Program-made: the position numbers and the translations under genes
The notes under the pieces: model-generated
Told to the model about the DNA's origin: nothing
The model's input: the letters and a program-made list of their open reading frames with translations, nothing else
Databases searched by the model: none
DNA from: Terriglobia bacterium
Lineage (GTDB): Bacteria > Acidobacteriota > Terriglobia > UBA7540
Length of the DNA: 49,339 nt
Assembly: GCA_020072925.1 (NCBI GenBank)
Contig: JAIQGA010000013.1
Span: 1 to 49,339, forward strand
Direction: 5' to 3'
In this document: positions 16,094 through 25,128 of the stretch, piece by piece
Layout of the letters: each line of letters starts with the position of its first letter
Position numbering within the stretch: the first letter of the stretch is position 1

Positions 16094-16414
16094 AGCAGGC
16101 CCATCATTTTGAGGGCACGATAATTGCCAAGCGCGTCGATGCCCTTTCGTCGTTGGACGAGCGGAAAAACGACATTGCGTCCGCTCTGGCGGCCGTTTTG
16201 TCCGTGACCAGCCCGCTTCAGGGCGCTTCGCCAGACAATTCAGCGCAGATTGAGCGAAATGCCACACCCTAACGCCAGGCTCAATGCCGCTCGACCCGAG
16301 GCATGCCGGTCCCCCCAACCGCGAACCCAGGTTTGGCACGTTCATCTTCACTGAACGATCCATACATCGCAATTCCCTTCGGAAATGCCGCAGGTCCGAA
16401 AAGCCGGACCTGCG
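16094..16414. other. 321-bp intergenic region
   Basis: No gene supported. It holds the upstream region of the acetyltransferase gene (minus) and the 3' flank of the ceramidase-like gene (minus), including the hairpin at 16390-16413. I see no clear promoter motif. Confidence 0.5.
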
Positions 16415-16416
16415 CT
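16390..16416 (-). repeat. GTAG-headed hairpin at the ceramidase-like gene end
   Basis: A perfect 9-bp stem (GCAGGTCCG at 16390-16398 and CGGACCTGC at 16405-16413) sits directly at the end of the ceramidase-like gene. On the minus strand the repeat begins GTAGCGCAGGTCC and its TAG is the stop codon. It could also reduce read-through. Confidence 0.7.
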
Positions 16417-17866
16417 ACTTACCCTCAATTAGGTTCACCAGCCCGTGCGTGACGGCGCCGGCGATGTCTGGCCCGGCGGAATTGATTTCGCCGTACCAGC
16501 GGTTCTTCCTGTTCAGGAGCCAAGGCGGCTGGTCGTCCCACTCGGCTTTCGGAATGATGTAGCCCAGCTCGTCGTTCGCGAGGCCAAAGATGAACTGATA
16601 TCGGCTCTTCAGGTGTTCGCGAATCGCGGGCTCGAACGGCGCGTCGGGGAAGTCCGCGCCCGGAAAGCGCGTGACGCCACCGTTCACCAGCTCGGGATAA
16701 ATCTCGCCGGGCACCGTGGCGATTTCCGCGACGATCTTCCCTTGGCTCCGAAACGCCACGTAATCCAATTCCGTTTGCACGTCCTGGCCGGTGGCGTATT
16801 TCAGTTTTCCGTACCCCGGGAATTCCTTCTCAGCGATCGTGGCAACGGGTTTGTCGTCCGTGAAGAGCGATTTGCGACCCTTGTATATTCCGAAAGCGCC
16901 GCCCACGCGGAAGTGGTCGTTGTGCATAGGCGGATAGACCACCGCTTTGCGGATGACCACGGAATCCGGCTCGACAACTTCGCCGCTCTTCAGCGCTCGT
17001 TCTACAAGCATGCCCAAGGCATTCCCGACCAACTCCGCCTTGCGCCAGGTATCGTCCCGAGCCACTTCGCCGGTCTCGGGGTCTTGCAGCGCCACGTCAT
17101 TGCCGAGCGTGGAGAGCAGGCCGCCAATCGAGCCATTGAAGAACACCGCCGTACCGCCTCCGTGATCTTCCACGTACTGGCAGAGCCAGTGCGGATAATC
17201 GGCGGTGATCTCGGTGTTTTTGCCGCCGAGGGTTTCGGGATGGTCGCTCCAGTTGATGAGCGTGGCGATGGGCGCGCCGCCTGGGGCATCGAGGCGCATT
17301 ACAAACAAGTACGGGTCTTTCACGTAAGGCGGGCGGCCATCGGATTGGAGCAGGGCCAGCAGTGGATGGTCGTCGCGCGCCAGGGTGAGGCGCGCGTTCT
17401 GCATGGCGTGGATGGCCTGCGCCGCGGTCGTCGCGATGCGCTCGTCGAGCCAGTCCATGTAGTGCTCGTCCATGCCCGATTGGAATGGCGTCGGCCCCCA
17501 GAGGCCCATGGTGTCCGGCCCCTCGTGGACGTGCGTTGAGGCGACGATCAGGTGCGCAAGTTCCGGCGCCTGCGCTTTCACTTTCTCGCGAATCTTCAGC
17601 ACATCGTCATAGAAGAGCCCAATCAAGTCCACGGAGCACATGGCGAGCGTCTGCTGGCCTACGCCCAGTGCCAGGCAGCGCACGTAGAGATCATCATGAA
17701 CGCCCGTCGCGACGCGGTTGTTGCCAAAGCCCGCCATGTAGACGCTGCCGGCCTTCACGTCCGGCGTGATCGCCGCCTTGGCGGCGCCGGCGCGGAGGTC
17801 CGCCCCCATGGCGCTCGTTGCACTCCAAAGTAAGAACAGCAGAATTCCGATCAGGCGCTTTTTCAT
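16415..17866 (-). CDS. Neutral/alkaline ceramidase-like exported hydrolase
   Basis: A 483-residue protein from ATG 17866, where a signal peptide begins (KKRLIGILLFLLWSATSAMG) with GGAG about 10 nt upstream. DLRAGAAKAAITPDV and VDLIGLFYDDV fit the N-terminal domain of neutral/alkaline non-lysosomal ceramidases. STHVHEGPDTMGLWG holds the histidine/glycine-rich zinc-site region. True ceramidases run 650-700 residues with a C-terminal Ig-like domain that is absent here, so this is the shorter ceramidase-like family common in soil bacteria. The substrate is likely an external amide or ester, not necessarily a sphingolipid. Confidence 0.8.
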   Translation of the reverse strand: MKKRLIGILLFLLWSATSAMGADLRAGAAKAAITPDVKAGSVYMAGFGNNRVATGVHDDLYVRCLALGVGQQTLAMCSVDLIGLFYDDVLKIREKVKAQAPELAHLIVASTHVHEGPDTMGLWGPTPFQSGMDEHYMDWLDERIATTAAQAIHAMQNARLTLARDDHPLLALLQSDGRPPYVKDPYLFVMRLDAPGGAPIATLINWSDHPETLGGKNTEITADYPHWLCQYVEDHGGGTAVFFNGSIGGLLSTLGNDVALQDPETGEVARDDTWRKAELVGNALGMLVERALKSGEVVEPDSVVIRKAVVYPPMHNDHFRVGGAFGIYKGRKSLFTDDKPVATIAEKEFPGYGKLKYATGQDVQTELDYVAFRSQGKIVAEIATVPGEIYPELVNGGVTRFPGADFPDAPFEPAIREHLKSRYQFIFGLANDELGYIIPKAEWDDQPPWLLNRKNRWYGEINSAGPDIAGAVTHGLVNLIEGK

Positions 17867-18120
17867 GGGTGTTTTGCTCCTTCGAGGTCGAAGAAATATG
17901 CCCCCAATTTGGGTGCTTTTGGCCGGGGTAATGGGTAGATCTCCTGCCACCCGATCCCAAGGGATGGGATTGGCATCGACATGGATTTTTCCTCATGTGA
18001 GCCAGGGCGCGATTGCGGTACAATGCACCCGCTGACCTTGGCACCCGGCCAATGCCCAGCAGGGTTAGTGGTCGAGGTGCGGGCCGACCAGACTCCAGGT
18101 GATCGTCCGGGAGGTGGAAC

Positions 18121-18534
18121 ATGGCAGCTCCTCTCAGATCTCTATTCAAGGCCCTGACAAGGCGCGGGCGGGGCCAACGCGTGCTCATGCATGCTCCTCT
18201 TTCCTACCGGCGCGTCGGTAACGGTGAGTGGCGTCGGGGAAAAAGTGAAAACGTCAGCAGCTCGGGCATCCTCTTCCAAGCGGAGCACCCGGAAACCGTA
18301 GGCACGCCGGTCGATATCAGGTTCAATGAACCGCTGGAAACCGGTGATGAGGCCGGCATTCTGGAGTCCTGCCGTGGCGAGATCGTGCGGGCCCTGGAGG
18401 TTCCCGGCACCGATCAAATCCTTATGCTGGCGGCCAAGCTCTCACAGTTCCAATTCAAGCCACGTCCAGCCTTTGATGTTCGGGCGGCCATCGGGGAAGA
18501 TCGCGGCCCCTTGGAAACCCGGCTCCGCCGCTGA
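18121..18534 (+). CDS. PilZ-like domain protein
   Basis: A 137-residue protein with a strong ribosome site (GGGAGGTGGAAC directly upstream). The stretch RGKSENVSSSGILFQAEHP, about residues 39-57, resembles the [DN]xSxxG strand of PilZ domains, with hydrophobic strands following. The basic N-terminus (SLFKALTRRGRGQR) may give the arginine part. The match is weak and cyclic di-GMP binding is uncertain. It is a single gene that starts 254 bp from the divergently oriented ceramidase-like gene. Confidence 0.6.
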   Translation: MAAPLRSLFKALTRRGRGQRVLMHAPLSYRRVGNGEWRRGKSENVSSSGILFQAEHPETVGTPVDIRFNEPLETGDEAGILESCRGEIVRALEVPGTDQILMLAAKLSQFQFKPRPAFDVRAAIGEDRGPLETRLRR

Positions 18535-18891
18535 GAATGTCCCCGACCGTTCGGGCCTCGAATTACGTCTCTAGAATCCCGTCAAGAACAATGCTTGTGC
18601 GGTTCCGAGACCCCCGGAATCCTGCGCAGCTTCACGCGCGCCGGGCGCCCCGCTGAGAGCGCGGGACTCCTGCGCGTCATCGGCATTGAACAAGAGTGCG
18701 ACAAGGCTGGAGTCGGAGGTGTCGCGCAGAAGTAGTTGCAGGCGGGCTTCTCGCTGTGCCTCAGCGTGTGAGGCGAGGACCGCGTGCATTTCACGAAGTC
18801 GGCGACCCGGTGCTTGACGAGCAGGTGGACTATACCCGCTCCCTTCCTCTCGGAGCGTGGGAGGGAGGCTAGCGTCGTGCGAGCCCGGACC
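18535..18891. other. 357-bp region between convergent genes
   Basis: It lies between the PilZ-like gene end and the ppk2 end. Short frames are open on the minus strand but lack ribosome sites and family signatures. No terminator with a U-tract was seen. Confidence 0.5.
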
Positions 18892-19605
18892 TCAGGTGTG
18901 CGCTTCAATGGCGTTGACCACCGTCTTCAGCGCTTTGACGCGCGCCCACCACTTCCAATTCCCTTCGATGATGGTCCAGGGCGCGAAGTCGGTATGCGTC
19001 TTCTCAAACATATCTTCCAGCGCGGCGATGTACTGGTCCCATTTCTCGCGGTTCCGCCAGTCCTCTTCGGTGAGTTTCCAGTTCTTCCAGGGGTCTTTCT
19101 CGCGCTTCTTGAAGCGATCGAGCTGCTCTTTCTTGGAGATGTGAATCCAGAATTTCACCAGGATCAGGCCGTCGTCCGTGAGCGTTCTCTCGAACTCATT
19201 GATTTCTTTGAAGGCGCGCTGCCAATCTTCCTTCTTGGCGAATTTCTCGACGCGCTCGACCAGCACGCGGCCGTACCACGTACGGTCGAAAATGCCGATG
19301 CGGCCGCGGGGCGGCAGGCGCAGCCAGAAGCGCCGCAACCAGTGGTGGGTTTTTTCGCCCGCGCTGGGCGCGCCGATGGGATGCACCTCGTACCCGCGGG
19401 GATCGAGGGATTCCGTGAGCCGCTTGATATTGCCTCCCTTTCCCGCCGCGTCGCAGCCTTCGTACGCCACACAGACCGCGATCCCTTTCTCAATGATCTT
19501 GCGCTGCAGCTTCAGCAGCTTGAACTGATATTCCTCCAGAAGTTCTTCATACTCCTCTTTCGATTCCAGCTTCCTGTCAAGGTCGAGCTTGTCCAGAAAT
19601 CCCAT
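18892..19605 (-). CDS. ppk2: Polyphosphate kinase 2 family protein
   Basis: A 237-residue protein from ATG 19605, which has GGGAGG 7 nt upstream; ATG 19620 is the alternative. The Walker A segment is EGCDAAGKGGNIKRLTESLD (about residues 44-63). FDRTWYGRVLVERVE is the Walker B / lid-side motif, and KDPWKNWKLTEEDWRNREKW is the C-terminal PPK2 stretch. PPK2 transfers phosphate between polyphosphate and nucleotides. This single-domain length fits class I or III enzymes; which nucleotide is used cannot be told by eye. Cytosolic. Confidence 0.9.
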   Translation of the reverse strand: MGFLDKLDLDRKLESKEEYEELLEEYQFKLLKLQRKIIEKGIAVCVAYEGCDAAGKGGNIKRLTESLDPRGYEVHPIGAPSAGEKTHHWLRRFWLRLPPRGRIGIFDRTWYGRVLVERVEKFAKKEDWQRAFKEINEFERTLTDDGLILVKFWIHISKKEQLDRFKKREKDPWKNWKLTEEDWRNREKWDQYIAALEDMFEKTHTDFAPWTIIEGNWKWWARVKALKTVVNAIEAHT

Positions 19606-19880
19606 GCCGCCACCTCCCATGAATCAGTTTTCTGCTCCGGGACTCAGCCGCATTCCGGGGCCGGACTCGGCATTTCACGATGATCGTGAAGTGGTTACCC
19701 AGAACCACCCGTTGCTGGGCGCGGATTCTACCAGAAGGGTTGAGAGGCCGCAAAAGAATTCCGGCAGCCTGCCCGCGCCGACGACTCCACCCGGAGGGGG
19801 TTGGCTGCCAGGATTAATGTAGTGTAAACTCGCCTCCACCAAGGCCAGCGTGGGTAAATCCGGTCTCATGTAGCGTAGCA

Positions 19881-20771
19881 ATGGCAAGCCTGCTGATGGG
19901 TTCACAAAACGGTGGGGGAGTACTTCTTTCCGTCGTCTTCCTGGGAGTGGGACTCTTTGTCTTTTTCAAAGGCTTTTTCGTGTATCGCCGCTATCGCTTA
20001 CTCGCTGACCTGCCCATGATGCCCATCCGCAGTGTGGCAATGGGCCTGGTGGAAGTGCAAGGTGGCGCTGTGCCCGATAGGACCATCCTGAGTCCGATCA
20101 CACGCACGTCGTGCTTGTACTTCAAGGTTGAGATCCAGGCGGTGGAGAAAGAGAAGGGCGGGCATACCAACATGGCCCGCGTCGGCACGGACACCGGCTG
20201 GGCGAGATTTTACCTCCAGGACGATACCGGGAAGATTCTCGTGGATCCCGAGGGGGCCGACCTGCACCTGGTAAGTACCGTTCACCGCGAAACTTCGCCC
20301 ACCCCGGAACAAAACCCAGCCTCCCCGCCAGACTCCCCGTCTCCGGGGACACCCTCCGACCAGGAGTTGAACCGTTATGGCGCCGCGTTCCAGGCGCGGC
20401 AGCGCCGTTGGCCACTTCTCCAGGTGCTGAAGAAGTTGTGGATTTCGGCCTTTTACAACCGTGGCGGCGTTTACCGGCCTACGGGAGCTTACAGGTTTAC
20501 CGAATCCTGCCTGCTCCCCTACAAAACTTATGTGATCGCTGGGAATTGCACGACAAACCCCCAACCCCGGGACGAGCACGACCGCAATCTCATCCAGAGG
20601 GACAGGAAGCGGAGTCCCCTCTTACTGATCAGGGAAGGAACCGAAAAGCAGGTCGAGTCGACTCTTCGCTACATGTCGGGTTGCGCGATCTATGGAGGCG
20701 CGATTCTCGCCCTCTTCAGCCTCGCCGATCTGCTTTATCTCCTGGGCTTGTTGCGTCTTCCCTGGAAGTGA
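19881..20771 (+). CDS. GIDE-domain membrane protein
   Basis: A 296-residue protein. A transmembrane helix near residues 14-36 (LLSVVFLGVGLFVFFKGFFV) precedes a GIDE-like domain: AMGLVEVQGGAV, SPITRTSCLYFKVEIQ, then FYLQDDTGKILVDPEGADL. A Pro/Ser-rich linker (about 135-155) and a final helix (about 270-290) follow. GIDE is the intermembrane-space domain of eukaryotic MULAN/MAPL E3 ligases; this bacterial version has no RING finger. Function in bacteria is unknown. Confidence 0.72.
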   Translation: MASLLMGSQNGGGVLLSVVFLGVGLFVFFKGFFVYRRYRLLADLPMMPIRSVAMGLVEVQGGAVPDRTILSPITRTSCLYFKVEIQAVEKEKGGHTNMARVGTDTGWARFYLQDDTGKILVDPEGADLHLVSTVHRETSPTPEQNPASPPDSPSPGTPSDQELNRYGAAFQARQRRWPLLQVLKKLWISAFYNRGGVYRPTGAYRFTESCLLPYKTYVIAGNCTTNPQPRDEHDRNLIQRDRKRSPLLLIREGTEKQVESTLRYMSGCAIYGGAILALFSLADLLYLLGLLRLPWK

Positions 20772-20837
20772 GCACGCGGACGGCAATCAGTAACAGGCAA
20801 GCCAGATACGTCGGCAGGCGGCGAAAACACGCCCGGC

Positions 20838-20869
20838 AAAGCGTAACGGTGGTGAAGCCGTTACGCTTT
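20838..20869. terminator. 12-bp hairpin between convergent GIDE and pnp genes
   Basis: Perfect arms AAAGCGTAACGG (20838-20849) and CCGTTACGCTTT (20858-20869) with an 8-nt loop lie between the two convergent gene ends. The A/T ends of the arms give short A and T runs in both directions, fitting a bidirectional terminator, though the U-tract is short. Confidence 0.65.
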
Positions 20870-20904
20870 GTGGGCAGGGAACTCGTGTGAGCGAGGCAGA
20901 GAAG

Positions 20905-23025
20905 CTACTTGTGGCCGCCGGCGTCGTGCTGGGGCGCGGCCTTGGCGCGCTGATCGCGCAGGACGGCTTTGCGGCTGAGCCGGATCTTATTCCCCTCGAT
21001 CGAGATGACTTTCACCAGGAGTTGGTCGCCCTCCTTCAATTCATCGCGGATGTCGCGGATGCGGTGCTCGGCGACCTCGCTGATGTGGAGCAGCCCATCC
21101 GTCCCGGGAAAGATTTCCACGAACGCGCCAAAATCCGCCAGGCGCACCACCTTGCCGAGATAGGTCTTGCCCAATTCCGCCTCGGCCATCAGGTCCTTGA
21201 TCATCTTCAAGGCTTTGCTGGCAGCGCCTTCGTCCACCGCCGAAACATTTACAGTGCCGTCTTCCTCGACGTCGATCTTGGCGCCGCTTTGCTCGGTGAT
21301 GCCGCGGATTACCTTGCCGCCCGGTCCGATCAGTTCGCCGATCTTCTCGCGGTTGATGCGGATGGTAAAGATGCGGGGAGCGAACTCGGAGATGTTCTTG
21401 CGCGCCTCGGGAAGCGTGGCCAGCATTTTCTCCAGAATGTGCAGGCGCGCTCCCTTGGCCTGGGCGAGCGCTTCGGACATGATCTGGGCGGTGATGCCGC
21501 TGACCTTGATATCCATCTGGAGCGCGGTGATGCCCGTTTGGGTGCCCGCGACCTTGAAGTCCATGTCGCCGTAATGGTCTTCGGCGCCGGCGATATCGGT
21601 GAGGATGGCGTACTGGTCGCCTTCCTTGACCAGCCCCATGGCGATGCCCGCCACGGGCGCCTTGATGGGTACGCCCGCGTCCATCAACGCCAGCGTGCCT
21701 CCGCAGACGGTGGCCATGGAGGAAGAGCCGTTCGATTCCAGGATGTCGGACACGACGCGGATGGTGTAGGGGAAATCGCCGTTCTCGGGAATCATGTTGC
21801 CCAGGGAGCGCTCGGCCAGAGCGCCGTGGCCGATCTCGCGCCGGCCGGGCCCGCGGAGGAACGCCACTTCGCCGACGCTGAAGGGTGGGAAGTTGTAGTG
21901 CAGCATGAAGCGCTTGAACGCTTCGCCTTCGAGCACGTCGAGCCGCTGTATGTCCTCGGCGGTGCCCAGCGTGGCAGTGACCAGCGCCTGGGTTTCGCCG
22001 CGCGTGAACAGCGCCGACCCGTGCGTGCGGGGCAAAACGCTGACCTCGCAGGTAATCGGCCGTACCTCGTCGAATGCGCGGTGGTCGGGACGCTGGCGCT
22101 TCAGCACCACGTCGTCACGGAACAGTCGTTCTTCGAGCGCATCGAAGTAGTGGGCCGCCAGGCGCCGCTTCTCCTCGTCGTCTTCCGGATAGCTTTCGAC
22201 GAGCGCCTCGCGGATCGAGGCAATCTTCCGATGGCTCTCCTGCTTCACAAATTTGGAGGTGTCCATCGCTTCGTGAAGTTGAGCCTCCGCCTTACCGCGG
22301 ACCTCGGCGTAAAGCGCTTCGTCGCGGACCGGGGGCGTGAACTCGCGTTTCTTGATGCCCAGTTTCGCGAACAATTCCTTCTCCACGGCGATGATCTTCT
22401 TGATTTCGGCGTGGGCATATTGCAGAGCGTCGATGACCGTTTCCTCGGAGACTTCCCGCGCGCCGGCTTCCACCATGACGATGGCCTGCTCGGTGCCCGC
22501 CACGGTCAGGTTCAGCAGGCTCGATTTGATTTCGGCATAGGTGGGGTTGGTGACCAGTCGGCCCTCGACCAGGCCGACGCGCACAGCGCCCACGGGCTCG
22601 TAAAAGGGGATATCCGATAGGTACAGGGCCGCCGCGCCCGCCACCAGGCCTACCACGTCCGGGTTATTATCCGAATCCGCGGAGAGGACCAGCGCGATCA
22701 CCTGCGTCTCGTCCTTGTAGCCGTCCGGGAAAAGCGGCCGCACCGGGCGGTCAATCAGGCGGCTGGTCAGAATCTCTTTTTCCGTCGGACGTCCTTCGCG
22801 CTTGAAGAAACCGCCGGGTATCTTGCCGGCCGCGTAGGTGTATTCACGATAGTCCACCGTCAAGGGGAAGAAATCGATGCCCTCGCGGGGCTCAGACGAG
22901 CACGCCGTGGCCAGGACGACGGTGTCGCCATAGCGCACGTACGCAGAGCCGTTGGCTTGTTTCGCAACTTTGCCACATTCGATCGTCAGGGTGCTGGCGC
23001 CTAAGGAAAGACTCACTTGTTCCAT
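20905..23025 (-). CDS. pnp: Polyribonucleotide nucleotidyltransferase (PNPase)
   Basis: A 706-residue protein of standard length. Two RNase PH domains (about 1-230 and 310-540) flank the all-alpha linker. A KH domain (IGELIGPGGKVIRGITE, about 560-575) and an S1 domain (GKVVRLADFGAFVEIFPGTD, about 620-640) follow. TRGETQALVTATLG and the DIxGxEDHxGDMDFKVAGT pattern (DIAGAEDHYGDMDFKVAGT) carry the catalytic acidic residues. PNPase degrades RNA phosphorolytically. The start has GGAGG 8 nt upstream. It follows rpsO with a 250-bp leader, the classical rpsO-pnp order, where autoregulation by leader cleavage is known in enterobacteria. Confidence 0.98.
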   Translation of the reverse strand: MEQVSLSLGASTLTIECGKVAKQANGSAYVRYGDTVVLATACSSEPREGIDFFPLTVDYREYTYAAGKIPGGFFKREGRPTEKEILTSRLIDRPVRPLFPDGYKDETQVIALVLSADSDNNPDVVGLVAGAAALYLSDIPFYEPVGAVRVGLVEGRLVTNPTYAEIKSSLLNLTVAGTEQAIVMVEAGAREVSEETVIDALQYAHAEIKKIIAVEKELFAKLGIKKREFTPPVRDEALYAEVRGKAEAQLHEAMDTSKFVKQESHRKIASIREALVESYPEDDEEKRRLAAHYFDALEERLFRDDVVLKRQRPDHRAFDEVRPITCEVSVLPRTHGSALFTRGETQALVTATLGTAEDIQRLDVLEGEAFKRFMLHYNFPPFSVGEVAFLRGPGRREIGHGALAERSLGNMIPENGDFPYTIRVVSDILESNGSSSMATVCGGTLALMDAGVPIKAPVAGIAMGLVKEGDQYAILTDIAGAEDHYGDMDFKVAGTQTGITALQMDIKVSGITAQIMSEALAQAKGARLHILEKMLATLPEARKNISEFAPRIFTIRINREKIGELIGPGGKVIRGITEQSGAKIDVEEDGTVNVSAVDEGAASKALKMIKDLMAEAELGKTYLGKVVRLADFGAFVEIFPGTDGLLHISEVAEHRIRDIRDELKEGDQLLVKVISIEGNKIRLSRKAVLRDQRAKAAPQHDAGGHK

Positions 23026-23275
23026 ATTTCACAACCTCCAAAACTGAACTGGTCCGCGTACCGTGCGCCGCGCTTGGAGCGGCGACGCGCGCCAATTACT
23101 GGATATCGAATCGCGGATGAGAAGCTCGGCGGGGCAATATTCAGCGGCCCTGCGGCGGCAGGACCCGGCAGGCCCTGATACGCAAAAGCAACCCGCACCG
23201 GGGAGCCGGAGGGTCGCTGCGACTTGGCAGATTGTCGTTCTGGGAATCCCGATTCGTCGGTCCGCTCAACACTGG

Positions 23276-23545
23276 CTACTTGCGGAGGCCTAAACCTTCG
23301 ATGACCCGCTTATACCGTTCTGGATCGTGCCGCTTCAGGTACTCCAGTAGGCGCTTGCGCTTGCCCACCATGATCAGCAGCCCACGCCGCGAAGCGTGGT
23401 CCTTGCGATGCACGCGAAAGTGATCGTTCAGATAGCTGATCCGCTCGCTGAGCAGGGCAACTTGAACTTCGGGTGAACCCGTGTCTTTGCTGTGAACTCG
23501 GTAATGCTCAATCACTTTTCCCTTGGACTCACGGGTCAAAGGCAT
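23276..23545 (-). CDS. rpsO: 30S ribosomal protein S15
   Basis: An 89-residue protein, exactly the usual S15 length, from ATG 23545 with GAGGAGAGAGG upstream. [32 protein letters not shown] and [13 protein letters not shown] are canonical S15 segments that contact 16S rRNA and stabilise the subunit platform. It is the first gene of rpsO-pnp. The 250 bp between the two genes carry no further gene. Confidence 0.98.
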   Translation of the reverse strand: MPLTRESKGKVIEHYRVHSKDTGSPEVQVALLSERISYLNDHFRVHRKDHASRRGLLIMVGKRKRLLEYLKRHDPERYKRVIEGLGLRK

Positions 23546-23735
23546 CCGCCTCTCTCCTCGTTTCTCATCCCTTTTCGATTCACAATAAGGGTAACATGTT
23601 TGGCCGCATTTGGCAAAAGAAAATCGAAGAACCACCCGGTTGGCCGCTCTTCCGTGCCCGCTCGGAGGCAATTTACATGGGAAGATGCGACTTCTATGGT
23701 AGAATCACCCGCGTCGGTCGCAGAAAAAATTCCCT

Positions 23736-24374
23736 GTGGAGTCAAATGACCGCTTGAGTCCAGCGCCGCACCGCAGATACCCGCGCATCGGCGTCAACCT
23801 GGTGGTGGAGTGCACGGTGGGCGGACGCACGCTCCGCCGGCGCGCCGACACCCTGGGGGCCGGCGGGCTCTTCCTGATCGGTGTTCCGGAAGAAGCGCCG
23901 GGAACGGAAGTCGCGGTCAGCTTTCGGCCCTCGAAGCACCTGCCTCCCATCGGCGCCCGTGGCGTCGTTCGCTACACCATGCCTGGAAAAGGCAGCGCGG
24001 TCGAATTCACGGAAATCGATCCGGCGGACCGACAGCTCCTTTTGAAGCTTATCGTTCGTAAACGAGCAGAACGGCGGCGCTTTCCTCGTGCTACCTTGGT
24101 GACCCAAGTCGAGTGCCAGGGTTGCACGACCCTGGCGTTTTCCCGTGACGTGAGCATGGGCGGCATGTTCCTCGAAACGACGAATCCGCCTGCTCCGGAC
24201 TCGAAAGTCGCTTTGCGTTTCAACATTGACGACGGTGGAGGGACCATCATCGCGCAAGGAAAGGTCCTTTACTGCGTGGCCAAACTCGGGATGGGCATCG
24301 CGTTCACCGAAATTTCCCCCTTCGACCGCGGACGCATCGCCGACTACGCTGCCAAAGCGCCGGCCCCGTCATAG
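23736..24374 (+). CDS. Tandem PilZ-domain protein
   Basis: A 212-residue protein made of two PilZ domains. The first (about 10-105) begins RRYPRIGVNLVVEC with ADTLGAGGLFL in the DxSxxG position. The second (about 112-205) begins RAERRRFPRATLVTQVEC with SRDVSMGGMFLET, a good RxxxR plus DxSxxG pair that should bind cyclic di-GMP. The first domain has Thr-Leu-Gly in place of the usual serine pattern and may be degenerate. GTG 23736 is the likely start; TTG 23754 is possible. Divergent from rpsO with a 190-bp spacer. Confidence 0.85.
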   Translation: MESNDRLSPAPHRRYPRIGVNLVVECTVGGRTLRRRADTLGAGGLFLIGVPEEAPGTEVAVSFRPSKHLPPIGARGVVRYTMPGKGSAVEFTEIDPADRQLLLKLIVRKRAERRRFPRATLVTQVECQGCTTLAFSRDVSMGGMFLETTNPPAPDSKVALRFNIDDGGGTIIAQGKVLYCVAKLGMGIAFTEISPFDRGRIADYAAKAPAPS

Positions 24375-24409
24375 ACTTCCGCGGAAGTCCCGCGGAAATA
24401 GCCTCCCCC

Positions 24410-25117
24410 TTAAAGCTTCCCCCGCGACGGCATCAGGATGATTTCCTCGACCATTGTCCGTGGTGGGCGGGTCAACGCCCCGAGCACTACTGCGGCGACG
24501 TCTTCCGGCTGAATGAGGTCGGAGCCGCGGACCGGGAAGTCGAAGGCATCTTTCAGGCGGGTGTTGGTGGATCCCGGGAGAATGGCCGTCACGCGCACGC
24601 CGAGAGGACGCAACTCCTCACGCAGCACACGCGTCAGGCCCAAGGCCCCGAATTTCGAGGCCGTATACGCGGAGCAATTCGCAAACGCTTCGCGGCTCGA
24701 GATGGAGAGAATGTTGACGAGATGGCCGTGCCGGCGGGCCAGCAGGGGCAATGCCGCGCGGGTCATCAGGAACAATGAAGTCAGGTTGGTCTCGATGTTC
24801 CGCCGCCAGTCCGCCTCGGTCGTCCGCGGGAAGGGCTTGTAGGTAAAGACGCCGGCGTTGTTGACCAGAACATCGAGGCCCCGAAAACGCCTGCGCACGG
24901 CGACAAACAGCCGCGCGACGTCCCGCGGGCGGGTCACGTCCGCGGGGAAGGTCATCTCCACCCCAGGGACCCGGGCTGCCGCTCGGCGAAGGTCTTGCAG
25001 ATGCCGGCTGACGACGATCAAACGAGCCCCGGCGCTTCCCAGGGTCCGCGTGATAGCCAGGCCCATGCCCCGGCTCGCGCCCGTCACCAGGACAACCTTG
25101 CCGCGGAGTTCGTCCAT
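24410..25117 (-). CDS. Short-chain dehydrogenase/reductase, possible sepiapterin/pterin reductase
   Basis: A 235-residue classical SDR from ATG 25117. It has the cofactor site VTGASRGMGLAI (TGxxxGxG), NNAG in DVLVNNAGVF, the catalytic Ser in ILSISSREA and YxxxK in YTASKFGALG. VVSRHLQDLRR after beta-2 has Ser-Arg, favouring NADP(H). It starts 12 bp after folE and ends the glycosyltransferase-PTPS-PTPS-folE-SDR operon. Sepiapterin reductase and dihydromonapterin reductase FolM are both SDRs, so a pterin side-chain reduction is the context-based guess. Sequence alone does not prove the substrate. Confidence 0.85.
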   Translation of the reverse strand: MDELRGKVVLVTGASRGMGLAITRTLGSAGARLIVVSRHLQDLRRAAARVPGVEMTFPADVTRPRDVARLFVAVRRRFRGLDVLVNNAGVFTYKPFPRTTEADWRRNIETNLTSLFLMTRAALPLLARRHGHLVNILSISSREAFANCSAYTASKFGALGLTRVLREELRPLGVRVTAILPGSTNTRLKDAFDFPVRGSDLIQPEDVAAVVLGALTRPPRTMVEEIILMPSRGKL

Positions 25118-25128
25118 GTTCCCGGTTT

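Noticed and set aside
18571-18908. Two short minus-strand frames downstream of ppk2
   Set aside because: No recognisable domain, and each overlaps the other in a different frame.
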